64,000 nt of DNA from Pseudaminobacter soli (ex Li et al. 2025) (GCF_029892515.1 NZ_JARXVF010000007.1:1-64000); one strand, 5' to 3'; positions 50,319 to 61,282 are shown, numbered from the stretch's first letter. The notes: a model not told the origin generated them from the letters alone. Made by a program: numbers and translations.

Positions 50319-52219
50319 CCAGCGGCGCGGAGGCGGCCGCCACCGCGGCGCGTGTCGCGTGCAGTCTCCTCGGCGAACAGCGAGGCGAGCTGCTCGGTCA
50401 TGGCGCCGGCCAGTTCCTCGGCGTCGACGATGGTGACCGCGCGGCGATAGTAGCGGGTCACGTCATGGCCGATGCCGATGGCCAGAAGCTCAACCGGCGA
50501 GCGCGTCTCGATCAGCTCGATGACCGCGCGCAGGTGGCGCTCCAGATAGTTGCCCGGATTGACCGACAGCGTCGAATCGTCGACCGGCGCGCCGTCCGAG
50601 ATCATCATCAGGATCTTGCGCTGTTCGGGCCGGGCGATCAGGCGCTGATGCGCCCAGAGCAAGGCCTCGCCGTCGATGTTCTCCTTCAGCAGACCCTCGC
50701 GCATCATCAGGCCGAGATTGCGCCGCGCGCGCCGCCAGGGCGTGTCGGCGCTCTTGTAGATGATGTGGCGCAGATCGTTCAGGCGGCCGGGGTTGGCAGG
50801 CTTGCCGTCCTTCAGCCACTTCTCGCGCGCCTGCCCGCCCTTCCAGGCGCGGGTGGTGAAGCCGAGAATCTCGACCGAAACGCCGCAGCGCTCCAGCGTA
50901 CGGGCCAAAATGTCGGCGCAGGTTGCCGCGACCGTGATCGGACGGCCGCGCATCGAGCCCGAATTGTCGAGCACCAGGGTTACGACCGTGTCGCGGAACT
51001 TGGTGTCGCGCTCCTGCTTGAAGGAGAGCGGCTGCATTGGGTCGATGACCACGCGCATCAGGCGGGCGGTGTCGAGATAGCCTTCTTCGAGGTCAAAATC
51101 CCAGGAGCGGTTCTGCTGCGCCATCAGGCGACGCTGCAGGCGGTTGGCGAGACGGCCGACCACACCCTGCAGATTGGCCAGCTGCTTGTCGAGGAAGGCG
51201 CGGAGCCGGTCGAGCTCCTCTTCCTCGCAAAGGTCTTCGGCCCCCACCGTCTCGTCGAAAGCGGTGGTGTAGACCTTGTAGTCGATCTCGCGCGGCAAAT
51301 TGGCGAAGGGATCGTCCTTGCGGCGCGCCTCGCCTGGCGTTTCGGCGTCGGCGTCCTCCTCGTCCGACATCTCGTCGGACGTGGCATCGGATGCCTCCAT
51401 CTCACCGGCCTGGTCTTCCTCGGCAGAGGCTTCGGACTCTTCGGGCTGCGACTGGTCGGCGCCGGAATCGTCCTCGCCGCTATCCTCGTTCTGCTCGCTG
51501 CCCTCGGGCTGGTCCTCGCTGTCCTCCTCGCTTTCCTCGGACTGTTCGTCGTCGCCCAGTTCCTCGGCCATGTTCATCGAGGCGAGCATGTCGCGAACGA
51601 CGCGTGCGAAAGCCTGCTGGTCGCCGAGCTTGGAAGCGAGGTCGTCGAAGTCGGTGCCGGCCTTTTCCTCGATCCAGTCGCGCCAGAGCGAAACCAGCTT
51701 CTCGCCGCTCTTGGGCACCGGGCGGCCGGTGAGCTTCTCGCGCACCATCAGCGCCACTGCTTCCTCGAGCGGCGCGTCGGCCTGCTCGCGCACGTCGGCG
51801 AGATTGGCCTTGATGTATTTGTCCTCGAGCATCTGGGAGATGTTGTCTCCCACGCCCGTCAGCGCCCGGCTGCCGATTGCCTCGACACGGGCCTGCTCCA
51901 CGGCGTCGAACACCGCGCGTGCCTGCTTGCCCTCCGGCGCCAGCTTGGCGTGGATGCGGTTGTCGTGGCAGGCGCGCCTCAGCGCCATGGAGTCGCCGAG
52001 ACCACGGGTGATCGCGATGTCTGCCTTGGATGCCTTCTTGGGCAGTTCGGGCAGACGGGCACGACTGCCGGCCAGAGCCGGCCTGTCCTTGGCAAAGGCG
52101 ACCTCGAACTGGTTGTCGCCGGAAATGGCGCGCATGCAGACGGTGATCGAACGCTTGAAGGCGTCCGTATCGCCGCCCGCCTTGGGCCTGCCGCGTGTGT
52201 TGTCGCCCGCCCCTGCCAC
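50315..52219 (-). CDS. cobT: Cobaltochelatase subunit CobT
   Basis: 634 aa, GTG start. The N-terminal 220 residues are the CobT family domain; about 222-300 is an extremely acidic Glu/Asp/Ser linker; the C-terminal VWA domain has the MIDAS motif LDNSGSMRG near 420 and a second metal loop ISDGAP near 560. With CobS and CobN it inserts Co2+ into hydrogenobyrinic acid diamide in aerobic B12 synthesis. cobN is not in the window. It lies 5 bp after cobS. Confidence 0.95.
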   Translation of the reverse strand: MAGAGDNTRGRPKAGGDTDAFKRSITVCMRAISGDNQFEVAFAKDRPALAGSRARLPELPKKASKADIAITRGLGDSMALRRACHDNRIHAKLAPEGKQARAVFDAVEQARVEAIGSRALTGVGDNISQMLEDKYIKANLADVREQADAPLEEAVALMVREKLTGRPVPKSGEKLVSLWRDWIEEKAGTDFDDLASKLGDQQAFARVVRDMLASMNMAEELGDDEQSEESEEDSEDQPEGSEQNEDSGEDDSGADQSQPEESEASAEEDQAGEMEASDATSDEMSDEEDADAETPGEARRKDDPFANLPREIDYKVYTTAFDETVGAEDLCEEEELDRLRAFLDKQLANLQGVVGRLANRLQRRLMAQQNRSWDFDLEEGYLDTARLMRVVIDPMQPLSFKQERDTKFRDTVVTLVLDNSGSMRGRPITVAATCADILARTLERCGVSVEILGFTTRAWKGGQAREKWLKDGKPANPGRLNDLRHIIYKSADTPWRRARRNLGLMMREGLLKENIDGEALLWAHQRLIARPEQRKILMMISDGAPVDDSTLSVNPGNYLERHLRAVIELIETRSPVELLAIGIGHDVTRYYRRAVTIVDAEELAGAMTEQLASLFAEETARDTRRGGGRLRAAG

Positions 52220-52224
52220 GTGTC

Positions 52225-53211
52225 TTATCCCAGAACCACGTTGACCGAGGATTCGGGCAGGTCCTCACCGAAGGCGCGCTGATAGAACTCAGCCACGATC
52301 GGGCGTTCGAGCTCGTCGCACTTGTTGAGGAAGGTCAGCCGGAAGGCCATGCCGACATTGTCGAAGATCTCGGCGTTTTCCGACCAGGTGATGACCGTAC
52401 GCGGGCTCATCACGGTCGACAGGTCGCCATTGATGAAGGCCGAGCGAGTCATGTCGGCCACGCGCACCATCTTGTTGACGATCTCGCGGCCCTTGTCGTT
52501 GCGATAGTGCTTCGACTTGGCCAGCACGATCGCCACTTCATTGTCGTGCGGCAGGTAGTTCAGCGTGGTGACGATCGACCAGCGGTCCATCTGCGCCTGG
52601 TTGATCTGCTGCGTGCCGTGATAGAGGCCGGTGGTGTCGCCCAGGCCCACCGTGTTGGCGGTGGCGAACAGGCGGAAGGCCGGATGCGGGCGGATGACGC
52701 GGCTCTGGTCGAGCAAGGTCAGGCGGCCCGACGATTCCAGCACGCGCTGGATCACGAACATCACGTCCGGGCGGCCGGCGTCGTATTCGTCGAACGCCAG
52801 CGCGACGTTGTGCTGGTAGGCCCAGGGCAGGATGCCGTCCTTGAACTCGGTGATCTGGAGGCCATCCTTGACCACGATCGCATCCTTGCCGACGAGGTCA
52901 ATACGGCTGACATGGCTGTCGAGGTTGACGCGTACGCAAGGCCAGTTGAGGCGCGCAGCGACCTGTTCGATGTGCGTCGACTTGCCGGTGCCGTGATAGC
53001 CAGAAACCATCACGCGGCGGTTGTAGGCAAAGCCCGCAAGGATGGCCATGGTGGTCGCCTGATCGAACAAATAGTCCGGGTCGATGTCCGGTACGTGCTC
53101 GGTGGCCACCGAATAGGCAGGCACAACCATCTTCGACTCGAAGCCGAACTTTTCTTTCACCGACACGGTCGTATCGGGCAGGTTTGCAATGTCGCGGTCG
53201 ACCTTGTTCAT
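52225..53211 (-). CDS. cobS: Cobaltochelatase subunit CobS
   Basis: 328 aa from ATG 53211 with GGAG 5-6 bp upstream; the GTG one codon earlier is too close to the ribosome site. It is an AAA+ ATPase: Walker [10 protein letters not shown] (71-79), Walker [14 protein letters not shown] near 137-149, sensor region FATANTVG. It forms a hexameric chaperone with CobT for the CobN chelatase. No cobalamin riboswitch is visible upstream. Confidence 0.95.
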   Translation of the reverse strand: MNKVDRDIANLPDTTVSVKEKFGFESKMVVPAYSVATEHVPDIDPDYLFDQATTMAILAGFAYNRRVMVSGYHGTGKSTHIEQVAARLNWPCVRVNLDSHVSRIDLVGKDAIVVKDGLQITEFKDGILPWAYQHNVALAFDEYDAGRPDVMFVIQRVLESSGRLTLLDQSRVIRPHPAFRLFATANTVGLGDTTGLYHGTQQINQAQMDRWSIVTTLNYLPHDNEVAIVLAKSKHYRNDKGREIVNKMVRVADMTRSAFINGDLSTVMSPRTVITWSENAEIFDNVGMAFRLTFLNKCDELERPIVAEFYQRAFGEDLPESSVNVVLG

Positions 53212-53330
53212 CACATCTCCACAGGCGGAGGCATATCCTCCACCGTCAATCTAGCCTTGTCCGGGAGTGGTCTTAGAGCCTTTTCCTTTCGGGCGGAAGC
53301 CGTGGCGGAATGCTCATTCAAACCTGTCGC

Positions 53331-53951
53331 TCAACACAAGCCGGCTTGCTTGAGCACGCGATATGCTTGCAGCACATCGCGGAATCGATCCTCCGAACCC
53401 CTGTCTCCACCATTCGCGTCCGGATGATGGCGTTTTACGAGTTCCTTATAGCGCGCCTTGATGTCTGCGCCAGTCGCCTTTGTGGTAAGGCCAAGCGTTT
53501 CCAGCGCCTTGGCCTCAAGGGGCTTGGCCTTGCGCTCGCGCGGGGCACCGTGGTTGGTGCCGAACATGTTGAACGGGTCGCGGATGTTCCGGTAGTAGCC
53601 GGCGCGCCCCGAACGTTGTTGCGCCATCTCCGGCGACGAACGCACATTGGCATTGCTGGCATTGGTGCCCATGGCCCAGGTCGGGCGATGGCCGGTCAGC
53701 GCTTCCTTCTGGAAGCGCGCGATATCGCTGTCGGCGAGGCCCGAGAAATAGTTGAAGCCCTTGTTGTATTCACGCACATGCTCGAAGCAGAAGCGGAAAT
53801 ATTCGCCCTCCCGCAGTCGGCCCACGGGCGCGCGATGAGTGCCGGCCTCGTGGCAGCCGTCCCACTGGCAGACCGGCGCACTCGCCTTGGACTCGGCCTC
53901 AGGGTCCGGGCGCACGCGGATCTTCTCGAAATATTTCGGATAGGGTTTCAT
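53331..53951 (-). CDS. J-domain protein with N-terminal zinc-finger-like motif
   Basis: 206 aa from ATG 53951. The J domain is at the C-terminus (about 150-203) with HPD in the RHHPDANGG segment near 177, not at the usual N-terminus. The N-terminus has C28-x4-C33 and C55-x2-H58, a possible zinc site, followed by FCFEHVREYNKGFNYF. There is no Gly/Phe region or DnaJ zinc domain. It should stimulate an Hsp70. It lies 119 bp upstream of cobS in the same direction, an order seen in rhizobia. Confidence 0.85.
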   Translation of the reverse strand: MKPYPKYFEKIRVRPDPEAESKASAPVCQWDGCHEAGTHRAPVGRLREGEYFRFCFEHVREYNKGFNYFSGLADSDIARFQKEALTGHRPTWAMGTNASNANVRSSPEMAQQRSGRAGYYRNIRDPFNMFGTNHGAPRERKAKPLEAKALETLGLTTKATGADIKARYKELVKRHHPDANGGDRGSEDRFRDVLQAYRVLKQAGLC

Positions 53952-54107
53952 TTCAGCCCATTTAGGGGATATTGGCCCCACGAAACAAGAATTGACATTT
54001 CGAACATCGCCCCTCTAACCCGATGAATCGGGAAAGAGTGATCGATCGACCAACAGATCCGCGGCTTTTTCGGATGAACACCCCATATGTGGGCAAAGGA
54101 GACGACG

Positions 54108-54410
54108 ATGTCCATAAAAGCCTCGATGGAAACCAAGCTTACGGCGGCCTATGCGCCGGAGCAGTTGGAAGTCATCAACGAAAGCCACCTGCACGCCGGG
54201 CATCATCACGAAGATTCTGGCCATCACGTGATGTATGACGGCACCGGCGAGACACATTTTCGCGTGCGCATCGTCTCCAACATCTTCGAGGGCATGAGCC
54301 GCATCGACCGCCACCGCTCGATCAACGCGCTGCTGGCCGACGAACTGAAGGCGGGCGTCCACGCCCTCGCCATCGAACCCGCCGCTCCCGGCGAGAAGAC
54401 CCGGCGATAA
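54108..54410 (+). CDS. bolA: BolA family protein
   Basis: 100 aa, ATG with AAAGGAG 6-7 bp upstream. The class II KH-like BolA fold is marked by the SHLHAGHHHEDSGHH segment (27-41), HFRVRIVS (50-57) and F-x-G-x-x-R-x-x-R-H-R (60-70). Conserved histidines bind an Fe-S cluster with a monothiol glutaredoxin. BolA proteins act in iron sensing and Fe-S handling; in E. coli also in morphology. It is convergent with the CorC gene (12 bp apart). Confidence 0.92.
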   Translation: MSIKASMETKLTAAYAPEQLEVINESHLHAGHHHEDSGHHVMYDGTGETHFRVRIVSNIFEGMSRIDRHRSINALLADELKAGVHALAIEPAAPGEKTRR

Positions 54411-54422
54411 GTCATCTCCCCT

Positions 54423-55712
54423 TTACCGCTCGGCCTTGTCCTGCGCTTCGAGCGCCGGCCGGATCCGGATGCGGGTGATGCGGTTCCTCTCGCGCTTCAT
54501 GACGATGAAGCGCTTGCCGTGGAAGGTAAATGCCTGTCGCTCCTCGGGGATCGACTGGGTCTCGTGGATGACGAGGCCCGCAATCGTGGTCGCTTCCTCG
54601 TCGGGCAGGTTCCAGTCGAGCGCGCGGTTGAGGTCGCGGATCGGCACCGAGCCGTCGACGACGATGGAGCCGTCCGACTCCTGGCGCACGCCCTGCACGT
54701 CGACATCGTGCTCGTCGGCGATCTCGCCGACGATCTCCTCGATGATGTCCTCCAGCGTCACCAGCCCTTCCAGCTCGCCATATTCGTCGACGACGAGGGC
54801 AAAATGCGCCTTGCGGCGCAGGAAGGCGTTGAGCTGGTCCTGAAGCGAAGTGGTGTCGGGCACGAACCACGGCTTTGAGGCGATCTTCATCACGTCGACC
54901 TTGGTGAAGTCGTTGCCGACTTCCTCAAGTGCCCTCAGCAGGTCCTTGGCGTGCAGCACGCCGACGATGTTGTCGCTGGCGCCGCGCCACAGCGGCATGC
55001 GCGTGTGCGGGCTCTGCAGGATCTCATGCACCACCGCCTCGGGCGGATTGTCGATATTGACCGAGCGCATGTTGGTTCGGTGGACCATCACGTCGGAGAC
55101 TTCGAGCTCATGCAGGTCGAGCAGCCCGCCCATGCGGTCGCGGTCCTGCTTGACCATGCCGCCCTCGCGATGCAGCACGGCCACCGTTCCGCGCAGCTCC
55201 TCATGCGGCGACAGCAGAGGCTCGTCGCTCGACAGGCTGACGCCACAGAGCCACAGCAGCATGCGCACGATCCAGTTGGCGGCAGCCGAGAGGGGCCCGA
55301 ACACAATGATCGCAAACCGCGCGAAGGGCGCGACCCTCAACGCGAACTGCTCGGGGCGTGCCAGCGCCCAACTTTTCGGCAGGATTTCGGAGAAAATGAC
55401 CAGCACCACGGTCATGACGATGGTGGCGTAGGCCACGCCCTTGGCGCCGAACAGTTCCAGAAGCAGGCTCGTCGCCAGCGCCGAAGCCAGGATGTTGGCG
55501 AAGTTGTTGCCGATGAGCAGCGCGCCAACCAGCCGGTCCTTGCGCTCAATCAGCCACTGCACGAGGCCCGCACGCGTGTTGCCGGCCTGCTCAAGCGAGT
55601 GCAGGCGCGCGCGCGAGGCGCCCGTCATGCTGGTCTCGGTCCCGGAAAAGAGAAAGGACAGGACCAGAAGCACCAGAATGATCCCGATCGTGATCCAGAT
55701 CTCCATGGTCAT
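54423..55712 (-). CDS. Hemolysin/CorC-family CNNM-CBS membrane protein
   Basis: 429 aa from ATG 55712, overlapping the aroB stop by 4 bp. A DUF21/CNNM domain with three to four helices (about 1-190, [16 protein letters not shown] near 20-35) precedes two CBS domains (about 215-335) and a CorC_HlyC C-terminal domain (about 350-425). Family members take part in magnesium or cobalt efflux or homeostasis; hemolysin is a legacy name. It is the last gene of the aroK-aroB-corC operon. Confidence 0.92.
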   Translation of the reverse strand: MTMEIWITIGIILVLLVLSFLFSGTETSMTGASRARLHSLEQAGNTRAGLVQWLIERKDRLVGALLIGNNFANILASALATSLLLELFGAKGVAYATIVMTVVLVIFSEILPKSWALARPEQFALRVAPFARFAIIVFGPLSAAANWIVRMLLWLCGVSLSSDEPLLSPHEELRGTVAVLHREGGMVKQDRDRMGGLLDLHELEVSDVMVHRTNMRSVNIDNPPEAVVHEILQSPHTRMPLWRGASDNIVGVLHAKDLLRALEEVGNDFTKVDVMKIASKPWFVPDTTSLQDQLNAFLRRKAHFALVVDEYGELEGLVTLEDIIEEIVGEIADEHDVDVQGVRQESDGSIVVDGSVPIRDLNRALDWNLPDEEATTIAGLVIHETQSIPEERQAFTFHGKRFIVMKRERNRITRIRIRPALEAQDKAER

Positions 55713-56830
55713 CCGGGATGGTTCTCCTTCAGGAAGGCCAGCACTTCGGAGGCCGGCACGTCCTTGGCAATGAAAGACTGGCCGATGCCGCGCGTGAGGA
55801 TGAAGGTCAGCGCGCCGCGCGAGACCTTCTTGTCCTGCGCAATATACGCCAGAAGCCGTTCGGCGTCCGGCAATTCGCCGGGAATGTCGGCCATGCGCCA
55901 GGGCAGGCCCACGGCCTTGAGATGCGCCTCGACGCGGGCCGCATCGTCGGGCGAGCAAAGATTCATGCGCGACGAGAAGCGATGCGCCAACGCCATGCCG
56001 ATGGCGACGCCCTCGCCATGCACCAGGCGGGTGCCGTCATAATTCGTCGCGGCTTCGAGCGCGTGGCCGAAGGTGTGGCCGAGATTGAGGAGTGCGCGGT
56101 CGCCCGTCTCGAACTCGTCACGCGCCACGACAGCGGCCTTGGCGCGGCAGGATTCGGCAATGGCCTCGGTGCGCGCCGGTCCGCCCGAAAAAACTTCCTG
56201 CCAGTTCTTCTCCAGCCAGGCGAAGAAATCCGGCCGGTCGATCAGACCGTACTTGGCAACCTCGGCATAACCGGCCCGGAACTCGCGAACGGGCAGCGTG
56301 TCGAGCACATCGGTATCGGCCAGCACCAGCCTCGGCTGATGGAATACGCCGACGAGATTCTTGCCGTGCGACGTGTTGATGCCGGTCTTGCCGCCGACGG
56401 ACGAATCCACCTGCGCCAGGAGCGAGGTCGGGATCTGGACGAAATTCATGCCGCGCCGCACGATGCCCGAGGCAAAGCCGGTGAGATCGCCGATGACGCC
56501 GCCGCCCAGCGCAATCACCGCATCGCGGCGCTCCAGTCGGGCCGCCAACACGCCGTCGACCACTTCCTGCAGATGCGCAAAGCTCTTTGTCTTCTCGCCG
56601 GCCGGCAACAAGATTGCCGTTGAGCCGATGCCGGCCTTGTCGAGCGAAGCCGTCAGCGCGTCGAGATGGGCGCGCGCGACATTCTCGTCGGTGACGATCG
56701 CTGCCCGAATGCCCGGCAGGCGCGCGGCGATTTCTTCGCCCGCGCGGCCGACGAGGCCCGAGCCGATCAGGATGTCGTAGGCCCGGTCACCAAGACCCAC
56801 CTCGACCTTGACCGCACCACTACTCGTCAT
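55709..56830 (-). CDS. aroB: 3-dehydroquinate synthase
   Basis: 373 aa. NAD-binding [13 protein letters not shown] near 102-114, [21 protein letters not shown] near 135-155, and the zinc ligands Glu in [11 protein letters not shown] and His in GHTFGHALE and HGEGVAIGM. It converts DAHP to 3-dehydroquinate, step 2 of the shikimate pathway. The start overlaps the aroK stop and the stop overlaps the CorC start, both by 4 bp. Confidence 0.96.
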   Translation of the reverse strand: MTSSGAVKVEVGLGDRAYDILIGSGLVGRAGEEIAARLPGIRAAIVTDENVARAHLDALTASLDKAGIGSTAILLPAGEKTKSFAHLQEVVDGVLAARLERRDAVIALGGGVIGDLTGFASGIVRRGMNFVQIPTSLLAQVDSSVGGKTGINTSHGKNLVGVFHQPRLVLADTDVLDTLPVREFRAGYAEVAKYGLIDRPDFFAWLEKNWQEVFSGGPARTEAIAESCRAKAAVVARDEFETGDRALLNLGHTFGHALEAATNYDGTRLVHGEGVAIGMALAHRFSSRMNLCSPDDAARVEAHLKAVGLPWRMADIPGELPDAERLLAYIAQDKKVSRGALTFILTRGIGQSFIAKDVPASEVLAFLKENHPG

Positions 56831-57435
56831 ACCGCATTCTCCCGGGCATCTTCGCCCTGTCCGTCCAAATATTCATCGAGCGCGGCCACCACCTCGTCGG
56901 CGATGACTTCCTTGCGCTCTTCCCGGGTCAGCACGGTCACGTCAGCCGTCGCATAGACCGGATAGCGTTCTGCCATCAGCCGCTCCATCACGCTGCGCGG
57001 ATCGGCGTTCTGCAGCAGCGGCCGGGTCGGCTTCCTGCCGACGCGCTCCATCAGCGTGTCGATATCCGCCTTGAGCCACACCGAAATCCCATGCGCGGCC
57101 ACGGCTTCGCGCGTTTGCGCATTCATGAAGGCCCCGCCGCCGGTCGACAGCACCTGTGGGCCGCCTTCCAGTACGCGCTGAATGACGCGCTGCTCGAGCG
57201 CGCGGAACTCCGGCTCGCCATAGCGCTGGAACAGGTCGGGGATGGTCATGCGCGAGACGGTTTCGATCTCGTGATCGCTGTCGATGAAGGGCAGATCGAG
57301 CATCGTCGCCACCCGGCGGCCGATCACGGTCTTGCCTGCGCCCATGAGACCGACGAACACAATGGAGCGGTTACCGAGCCGCTTCAGCAGCTCCGCCATA
57401 TCGTCGGTCGGGTCGTGAGGCGTCTCGCTCGTCAT
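56827..57435 (-). CDS. aroK: Shikimate kinase
   Basis: 202 aa from ATG 57435; an ATG-like start further upstream is not family-like. P-loop GLMGAGKT (29-36), shikimate-binding DSDHEIE near 52-58, [10 protein letters not shown] near 95-104, and the lid R-P-L-L near 137. It phosphorylates shikimate at O3. It leads the aroK-aroB-corC operon and diverges from a small membrane gene and xerD. Confidence 0.95.
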   Translation of the reverse strand: MTSETPHDPTDDMAELLKRLGNRSIVFVGLMGAGKTVIGRRVATMLDLPFIDSDHEIETVSRMTIPDLFQRYGEPEFRALEQRVIQRVLEGGPQVLSTGGGAFMNAQTREAVAAHGISVWLKADIDTLMERVGRKPTRPLLQNADPRSVMERLMAERYPVYATADVTVLTREERKEVIADEVVAALDEYLDGQGEDARENAV

Positions 57436-57604
57436 GCCAGCGTTTCGACATGAAAACGCATGTCGCGTCAAGGGTTAGGCGCAGAAGCTTTCGGCCACGC
57501 GGCCGTGGTTCTACGCCCTTGGACCACCTTCGCCTGTTCGCCCTTGAAATGACATCCTGACTGACACATAACCAGACCTTGAACCAGCGACGGGACGGAG
57601 CGCA

Positions 57605-57754
57605 ATGCCGACCTTATTCCGGTTTCTTGTAACGCTCGGCATTTTGGCAGGCCTGGCCTATGGCGCGATGTTCGCGCTCGTCACTTTCGTCCAGCCCAAG
57701 CGCGGCGAAATCACCATCCGCATCCCTGCCGACAAGGTCAATCCGAAGAAATAA
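57605..57754 (+). CDS. Small single-pass membrane protein upstream of xerD
   Basis: 49 aa, ATG start with ACGGAG 6 bp upstream. One helix (about 5-28) is followed by a basic-acidic tail QPKRGEITIRIPADKVNPKK. The stop TAA is followed directly by the xerD ATG, giving strict translational coupling. I know this type only as a conserved short protein before xerD in rhizobia; function unknown, perhaps an inner-membrane tether. Confidence 0.75.
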   Translation: MPTLFRFLVTLGILAGLAYGAMFALVTFVQPKRGEITIRIPADKVNPKK

Positions 57755-58678
57755 ATGAAGAGCAGCGCGCGCATCGAGGCGTTCCTTGAAATGATGAGCG
57801 CCGAACGGGGCGCGGCCGACAACACGCTGGCCTCCTATCGTCGCGACCTGGAGGATGCGGCCGAACACATAGGCGATCTGGCGGGCGCGGATTCCGCCGC
57901 CATCCGCGCCTATCTCGGTGACATCGCTGCGCGCGGCTTTGCCGCCACCTCGCAGGCGCGCCGGCTCTCGGCCCTGCGCCAGTTCTACAAGTTTCTCTAT
58001 TCGGAAGGCCTGCGGTCGGACGATCCCACCGGCGTCCTGGACAGCCCGAAGAAGGACCGCCCCCTGCCCAAGACCATGAGCGAGGCCGAAACCGGCTGCC
58101 TGCTCGACCGCGCGGCTGCGGAAGCGGCCGACCCTGCGCTAGGCGACGCCCAGCGCATAGCGGCGCGGCGCATGCATGCGCTGGTCGAGGTGCTCTATGC
58201 GACGGGCCTGCGCGTTTCCGAACTTGTCGGCTTGCCGCTGACGGTGGCGCTGCGCGACGAGCGCTTCTTCATCGTTCGAGGCAAGGGCAACAAGGAGCGC
58301 ATGGTGCCCCTGTCGGGCAAGGCGCGCGAGGCGATGCGCGCCTGGCTCACCGAGCGCAACAAGATGCCGGCGCTGGCCGAAAGTCCGTTCCTCTTTCCTG
58401 CCGCGTCCGAGAGCGGCTACCTGCCGCGCCAGGTCTTCGCCCGCGAGCTGAAGGGGCTCGCTGCTCGGGCCGGCATTTCCTCGGCTAAGATATCGCCGCA
58501 CGTGCTGCGCCATGCCTTTGCGAGCCATCTTTTGCAGAACGGCGCAGACCTGCGCGCCGTGCAGCAGCTGCTCGGCCATTCGGACATTTCCACCACGCAA
58601 ATCTACACTCATGTGCTCGAAGAGCGGCTCGTGCGGCTGGTCAATGACCATCATCCGCTTGCCGATGGCGGGCGCTAA
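57755..58678 (+). CDS. xerD: Site-specific tyrosine recombinase XerD
   Basis: 307 aa. The N-terminal SAM-like core-binding domain (1-95) precedes the catalytic domain with the full active-site set: R153, K177, H249, R252, H275 and nucleophile Y284. XerC/XerD resolve chromosome dimers at dif with FtsK. No dif-like site was searched for beyond this window. It follows the small membrane gene without a gap and is followed by a terminator. Confidence 0.95.
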   Translation: MKSSARIEAFLEMMSAERGAADNTLASYRRDLEDAAEHIGDLAGADSAAIRAYLGDIAARGFAATSQARRLSALRQFYKFLYSEGLRSDDPTGVLDSPKKDRPLPKTMSEAETGCLLDRAAAEAADPALGDAQRIAARRMHALVEVLYATGLRVSELVGLPLTVALRDERFFIVRGKGNKERMVPLSGKAREAMRAWLTERNKMPALAESPFLFPAASESGYLPRQVFARELKGLAARAGISSAKISPHVLRHAFASHLLQNGADLRAVQQLLGHSDISTTQIYTHVLEERLVRLVNDHHPLADGGR

Positions 58679-58704
58679 GGTTATGTGAAGGCAAGTTTCG
58701 CGAT

Positions 58705-58744
58705 GCCGACCCTGCTCTTTCGAGGCGTCGGCCGTCTTTTTCTT
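58705..58744 (+). terminator. Rho-independent terminator after xerD
   Basis: GCCGAC (58705-58710) pairs with GTCGGC (58727-58732) and is followed by a T-rich tract CGTCTTTTTCTT, 27 bp after the xerD stop and 26 bp before accA. Confidence 0.65.
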
Positions 58745-58769
58745 CAGGCGTATCGGTCAAAGTTCACGC

Positions 58770-59720
58770 ATGTACAACTACCTCGATTTCGAAAAACCTG
58801 TCGCGGATCTCGAAGGCAAGATCCTTGAGCTCAAGAAGCTCGCCGAGAATGGCGAGGCCGTGGACGTGGGCGACGAGATCGCGCGCCTGGAAAAGCGCTC
58901 CCGCGATGCGCTGCGCGACGCCTACAAGGCGCTGACGCCGTGGCAGAAGGTGCAGGTGGCGCGCCATCCCGACCGCCCCCACTGCCTCGACTACGTCACC
59001 GCACTGTTCACCGATTTCACGCCGCTGGCCGGCGACCGCGCCTTCGGCGAGGACAAGGCCATCGTCAGCGGCTTCGCCCGCTTCCAGGGCCAGCCCATCG
59101 CGGTGCTCGGCCAGGAAAAGGGTTCCGACACCAAGAGCCGGCTGGAGCACAATTTCGGCTCGCCGCGCCCCGAGGGCTACCGCAAGGCCGTGCGCATCAT
59201 GGAACTGGCCGACCGGTTCTCGATCCCGCTGGTAACGCTGGTCGACACCGCGGGCGCCTATCCGGGCGTCGGCGCCGAAGAGCGCGGCCAGGCCGAAGCG
59301 ATTGCCCGCTCCATCTCCACGGGCCTGGCGCTCAAGGTGCCGTCGATCTCTGTGGTGATCGGCGAAGGCGGCTCGGGCGGCGCGATCGCGATCGCCACCG
59401 CCAACCGCGTCTTCATGCTCGAGCATGCGATCTATTCGGTGATCTCGCCGGAGGGCGCGGCCTCGATCCTGTGGCGCGACACCACGCGCTCGAAGGATGC
59501 GGCGACCAACATGAAGATCACCGCGCAGGACCTTCTTGCGCTGAAGATCATCGACGGCATCGTTCCCGAGCCGCTGGGCGGCGCGCACCGCGCACCCGAA
59601 GCGGTCATCAGGTCCACCGGCGACCTCATCGCCAAGACCCTGGCCGATTTCGCCGCCAAGCCGGTCGATTTCCGCGAGCAGCGTCGCGAAAAATACCTGG
59701 CCATGGGCCGCAGCCTCTGA
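58770..59720 (+). CDS. accA: Acetyl-CoA carboxylase carboxyltransferase subunit alpha
   Basis: 316 aa. [18 protein letters not shown] is the family N-terminus; the crotonase-like carboxyltransferase domain shows [42 protein letters not shown] in pieces and GEGGSGGA. It pairs with AccD to transfer CO2 from carboxybiotin to acetyl-CoA, the first step of fatty-acid synthesis. It is monocistronic between two hairpins. Confidence 0.96.
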   Translation: MYNYLDFEKPVADLEGKILELKKLAENGEAVDVGDEIARLEKRSRDALRDAYKALTPWQKVQVARHPDRPHCLDYVTALFTDFTPLAGDRAFGEDKAIVSGFARFQGQPIAVLGQEKGSDTKSRLEHNFGSPRPEGYRKAVRIMELADRFSIPLVTLVDTAGAYPGVGAEERGQAEAIARSISTGLALKVPSISVVIGEGGSGGAIAIATANRVFMLEHAIYSVISPEGAASILWRDTTRSKDAATNMKITAQDLLALKIIDGIVPEPLGGAHRAPEAVIRSTGDLIAKTLADFAAKPVDFREQRREKYLAMGRSL

Positions 59721-59734
59721 CACATCGTCGCAAA

Positions 59735-59768
59735 GCCATGCCGCGCACCTAAAGGTCCGCGGCATGGC
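59735..59768. terminator. Hairpin after accA
   Basis: GCCATGCCGCG (59735-59745) and CGCGGCATGGC (59758-59768) form a perfect 11-bp stem with a 12-nt loop, 14 bp after the accA stop. No U-tract follows. The rest of the 252-bp gap to the next gene is AT-richer and probably holds the promoter of the L,D-transpeptidase gene. Confidence 0.55.
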
Positions 59769-59972
59769 GCAAGGCGGCGCAAATGCGGCCAGTTGACGGC
59801 CTTCGTCACAAAATCGCCGCCAGATTTTCGTCAAACACAACCCAGACGCTAGAATCGTTAACCCTTGCAGTAATCAATTCGCAAGGTTAACGGTTTACCG
59901 TCCGCGCCGACCTAGGCCGGCAGGGGGATTGCAGTTCCCGCCGGAATCGACGGAAACGAAGACGATATTTTG

Positions 59973-61271
59973 ATGCCGAGAATTGCCAGTATAGCCCGTT
60001 CCGGTTTGCTGATTGCGGCCCTCGCTGTGGCGGGCTGCAACGAGTCGCAGTCTACCTTCGAGGGTTTGACCCCTACGGGCGATGTCCATATTCCGCCGAA
60101 GATCCTGGCCGAGATGAGGGCCAAGGACATGCCGCGCACTTCGCCGCTGATGGCGCGCATCTTCAAGGAAGAAGGCAAGCTGGAGATATGGAAGCAGAAG
60201 TCCAACGGCCGCTACGACATCATCGCCAGCTACGACATCTGCAAATGGTCGGGCAAGCTCGGCCCGAAATACATCGAAGGCGACCGCCAGGCGCCCGAGG
60301 GCTTCTACACAGTACGCCCGGGGCAGATGAAGCCGAACTCGCAGTATTATCTGGCCTTCAACATCGGCTATCCCAACGCCTATGACCGGGCTAACGGCCG
60401 CACCGGCTCCAACCTGATGGTGCACGGCGCCTGCTCGTCGTCGGGCTGCTACTCGATGACCGACGCGCAGATCGAGCAGATCTACGCCTTCGGCCGCGAC
60501 GCCTTCTCCGGTGGCCAGACCGAGTTCCAGGTGCAGGCCTTCCCCTTCCGCATGACGGCCGCCAACATGGCGCGCTACCGCAACGACCCGAACTACGAGT
60601 TCTGGAAGATGCTGAAGGAAGGCTACGACCAGTTCGAGATCACCAAGGTGCCGCCGAAGGTCGATGTCTGCGAGAAGCACTATGTCTTCAACCAGGTTCC
60701 CGAGAATGGCGCCGCCTTCTCGCCGACCGGCGCCTGCCCGCCATCGGCGTTGCCCGATTCGCTGAAGACGGCCTATCAGAGCTACCAGGCTACCTACGAC
60801 AAGTCCTTCGCGTCCGCCATTAACAGCTCGACCCCCGAGCCCAAGCCGACGATCGGCGGCATCAAGGAAGCCAATATCGTCTCCGACTGGACCAAGCAGC
60901 GTGCACGCGGCGAGCGCGTGCCGATCGACCCGCCGTCGCTCCAGGCGGACGGCAGCGTCAAGGTGACGAACCACATGGGCCGTATCGACTCCCCAGCCGG
61001 CCGGCGCATGGCCGCGCTCGAGGCCGCGGAGGCCGAGAAGAAGAAGCTCGCCGAGGAAAAGAAGCGCGCAGCAGAGGAAAAGGCTGCCGCGGTCGCCCTC
61101 GCCAAGGCCGAGAAGAACGCAGCCGCCGCGCTGGCCAAGGCCGGCCCCGCGCCGGCTGCAGCACCTGATGCCAACCAGATTGCCGTTGGGCAGGCCGATC
61201 CGGCGCCGGCGGAAAAGCCGGGCCTGCTCGGCGGCGTTCGCAGGCGCATGGCCAGCCTGTTCGGCAGCTGA
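59973..61271 (+). CDS. YafK-like L,D-transpeptidase lipoprotein
   Basis: 432 aa from ATG 59973. The lipoprotein signal peptide has lipobox AVAGC with C22. The YkuD catalytic domain (about 60-200) has H151 and C159 in the HGACSSSGC motif. The C-terminal part (about 340-400) is an Ala/Lys/Glu-rich coiled coil, then a Pro-rich stretch and a basic end. E. coli YafK/DpaA removes Braun lipoprotein from peptidoglycan; the exact reaction here (crosslinking or cleavage) is unknown. Confidence 0.88.
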   Translation: MPRIASIARSGLLIAALAVAGCNESQSTFEGLTPTGDVHIPPKILAEMRAKDMPRTSPLMARIFKEEGKLEIWKQKSNGRYDIIASYDICKWSGKLGPKYIEGDRQAPEGFYTVRPGQMKPNSQYYLAFNIGYPNAYDRANGRTGSNLMVHGACSSSGCYSMTDAQIEQIYAFGRDAFSGGQTEFQVQAFPFRMTAANMARYRNDPNYEFWKMLKEGYDQFEITKVPPKVDVCEKHYVFNQVPENGAAFSPTGACPPSALPDSLKTAYQSYQATYDKSFASAINSSTPEPKPTIGGIKEANIVSDWTKQRARGERVPIDPPSLQADGSVKVTNHMGRIDSPAGRRMAALEAAEAEKKKLAEEKKRAAEEKAAAVALAKAEKNAAAALAKAGPAPAAAPDANQIAVGQADPAPAEKPGLLGGVRRRMASLFGS

Positions 61272-61282
61272 GGCAGGAAGCT

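Noticed and set aside
50258-52282. Long plus-strand open frame opposite cobT
   Set aside because: Antisense shadow of a GC-rich gene; CobT family signatures are clear on the minus strand.
53215-53330. Cobalamin riboswitch upstream of cobS
   Set aside because: No B12-box consensus on the minus strand; only a tiny GGAGG/CCTCC hairpin is present.
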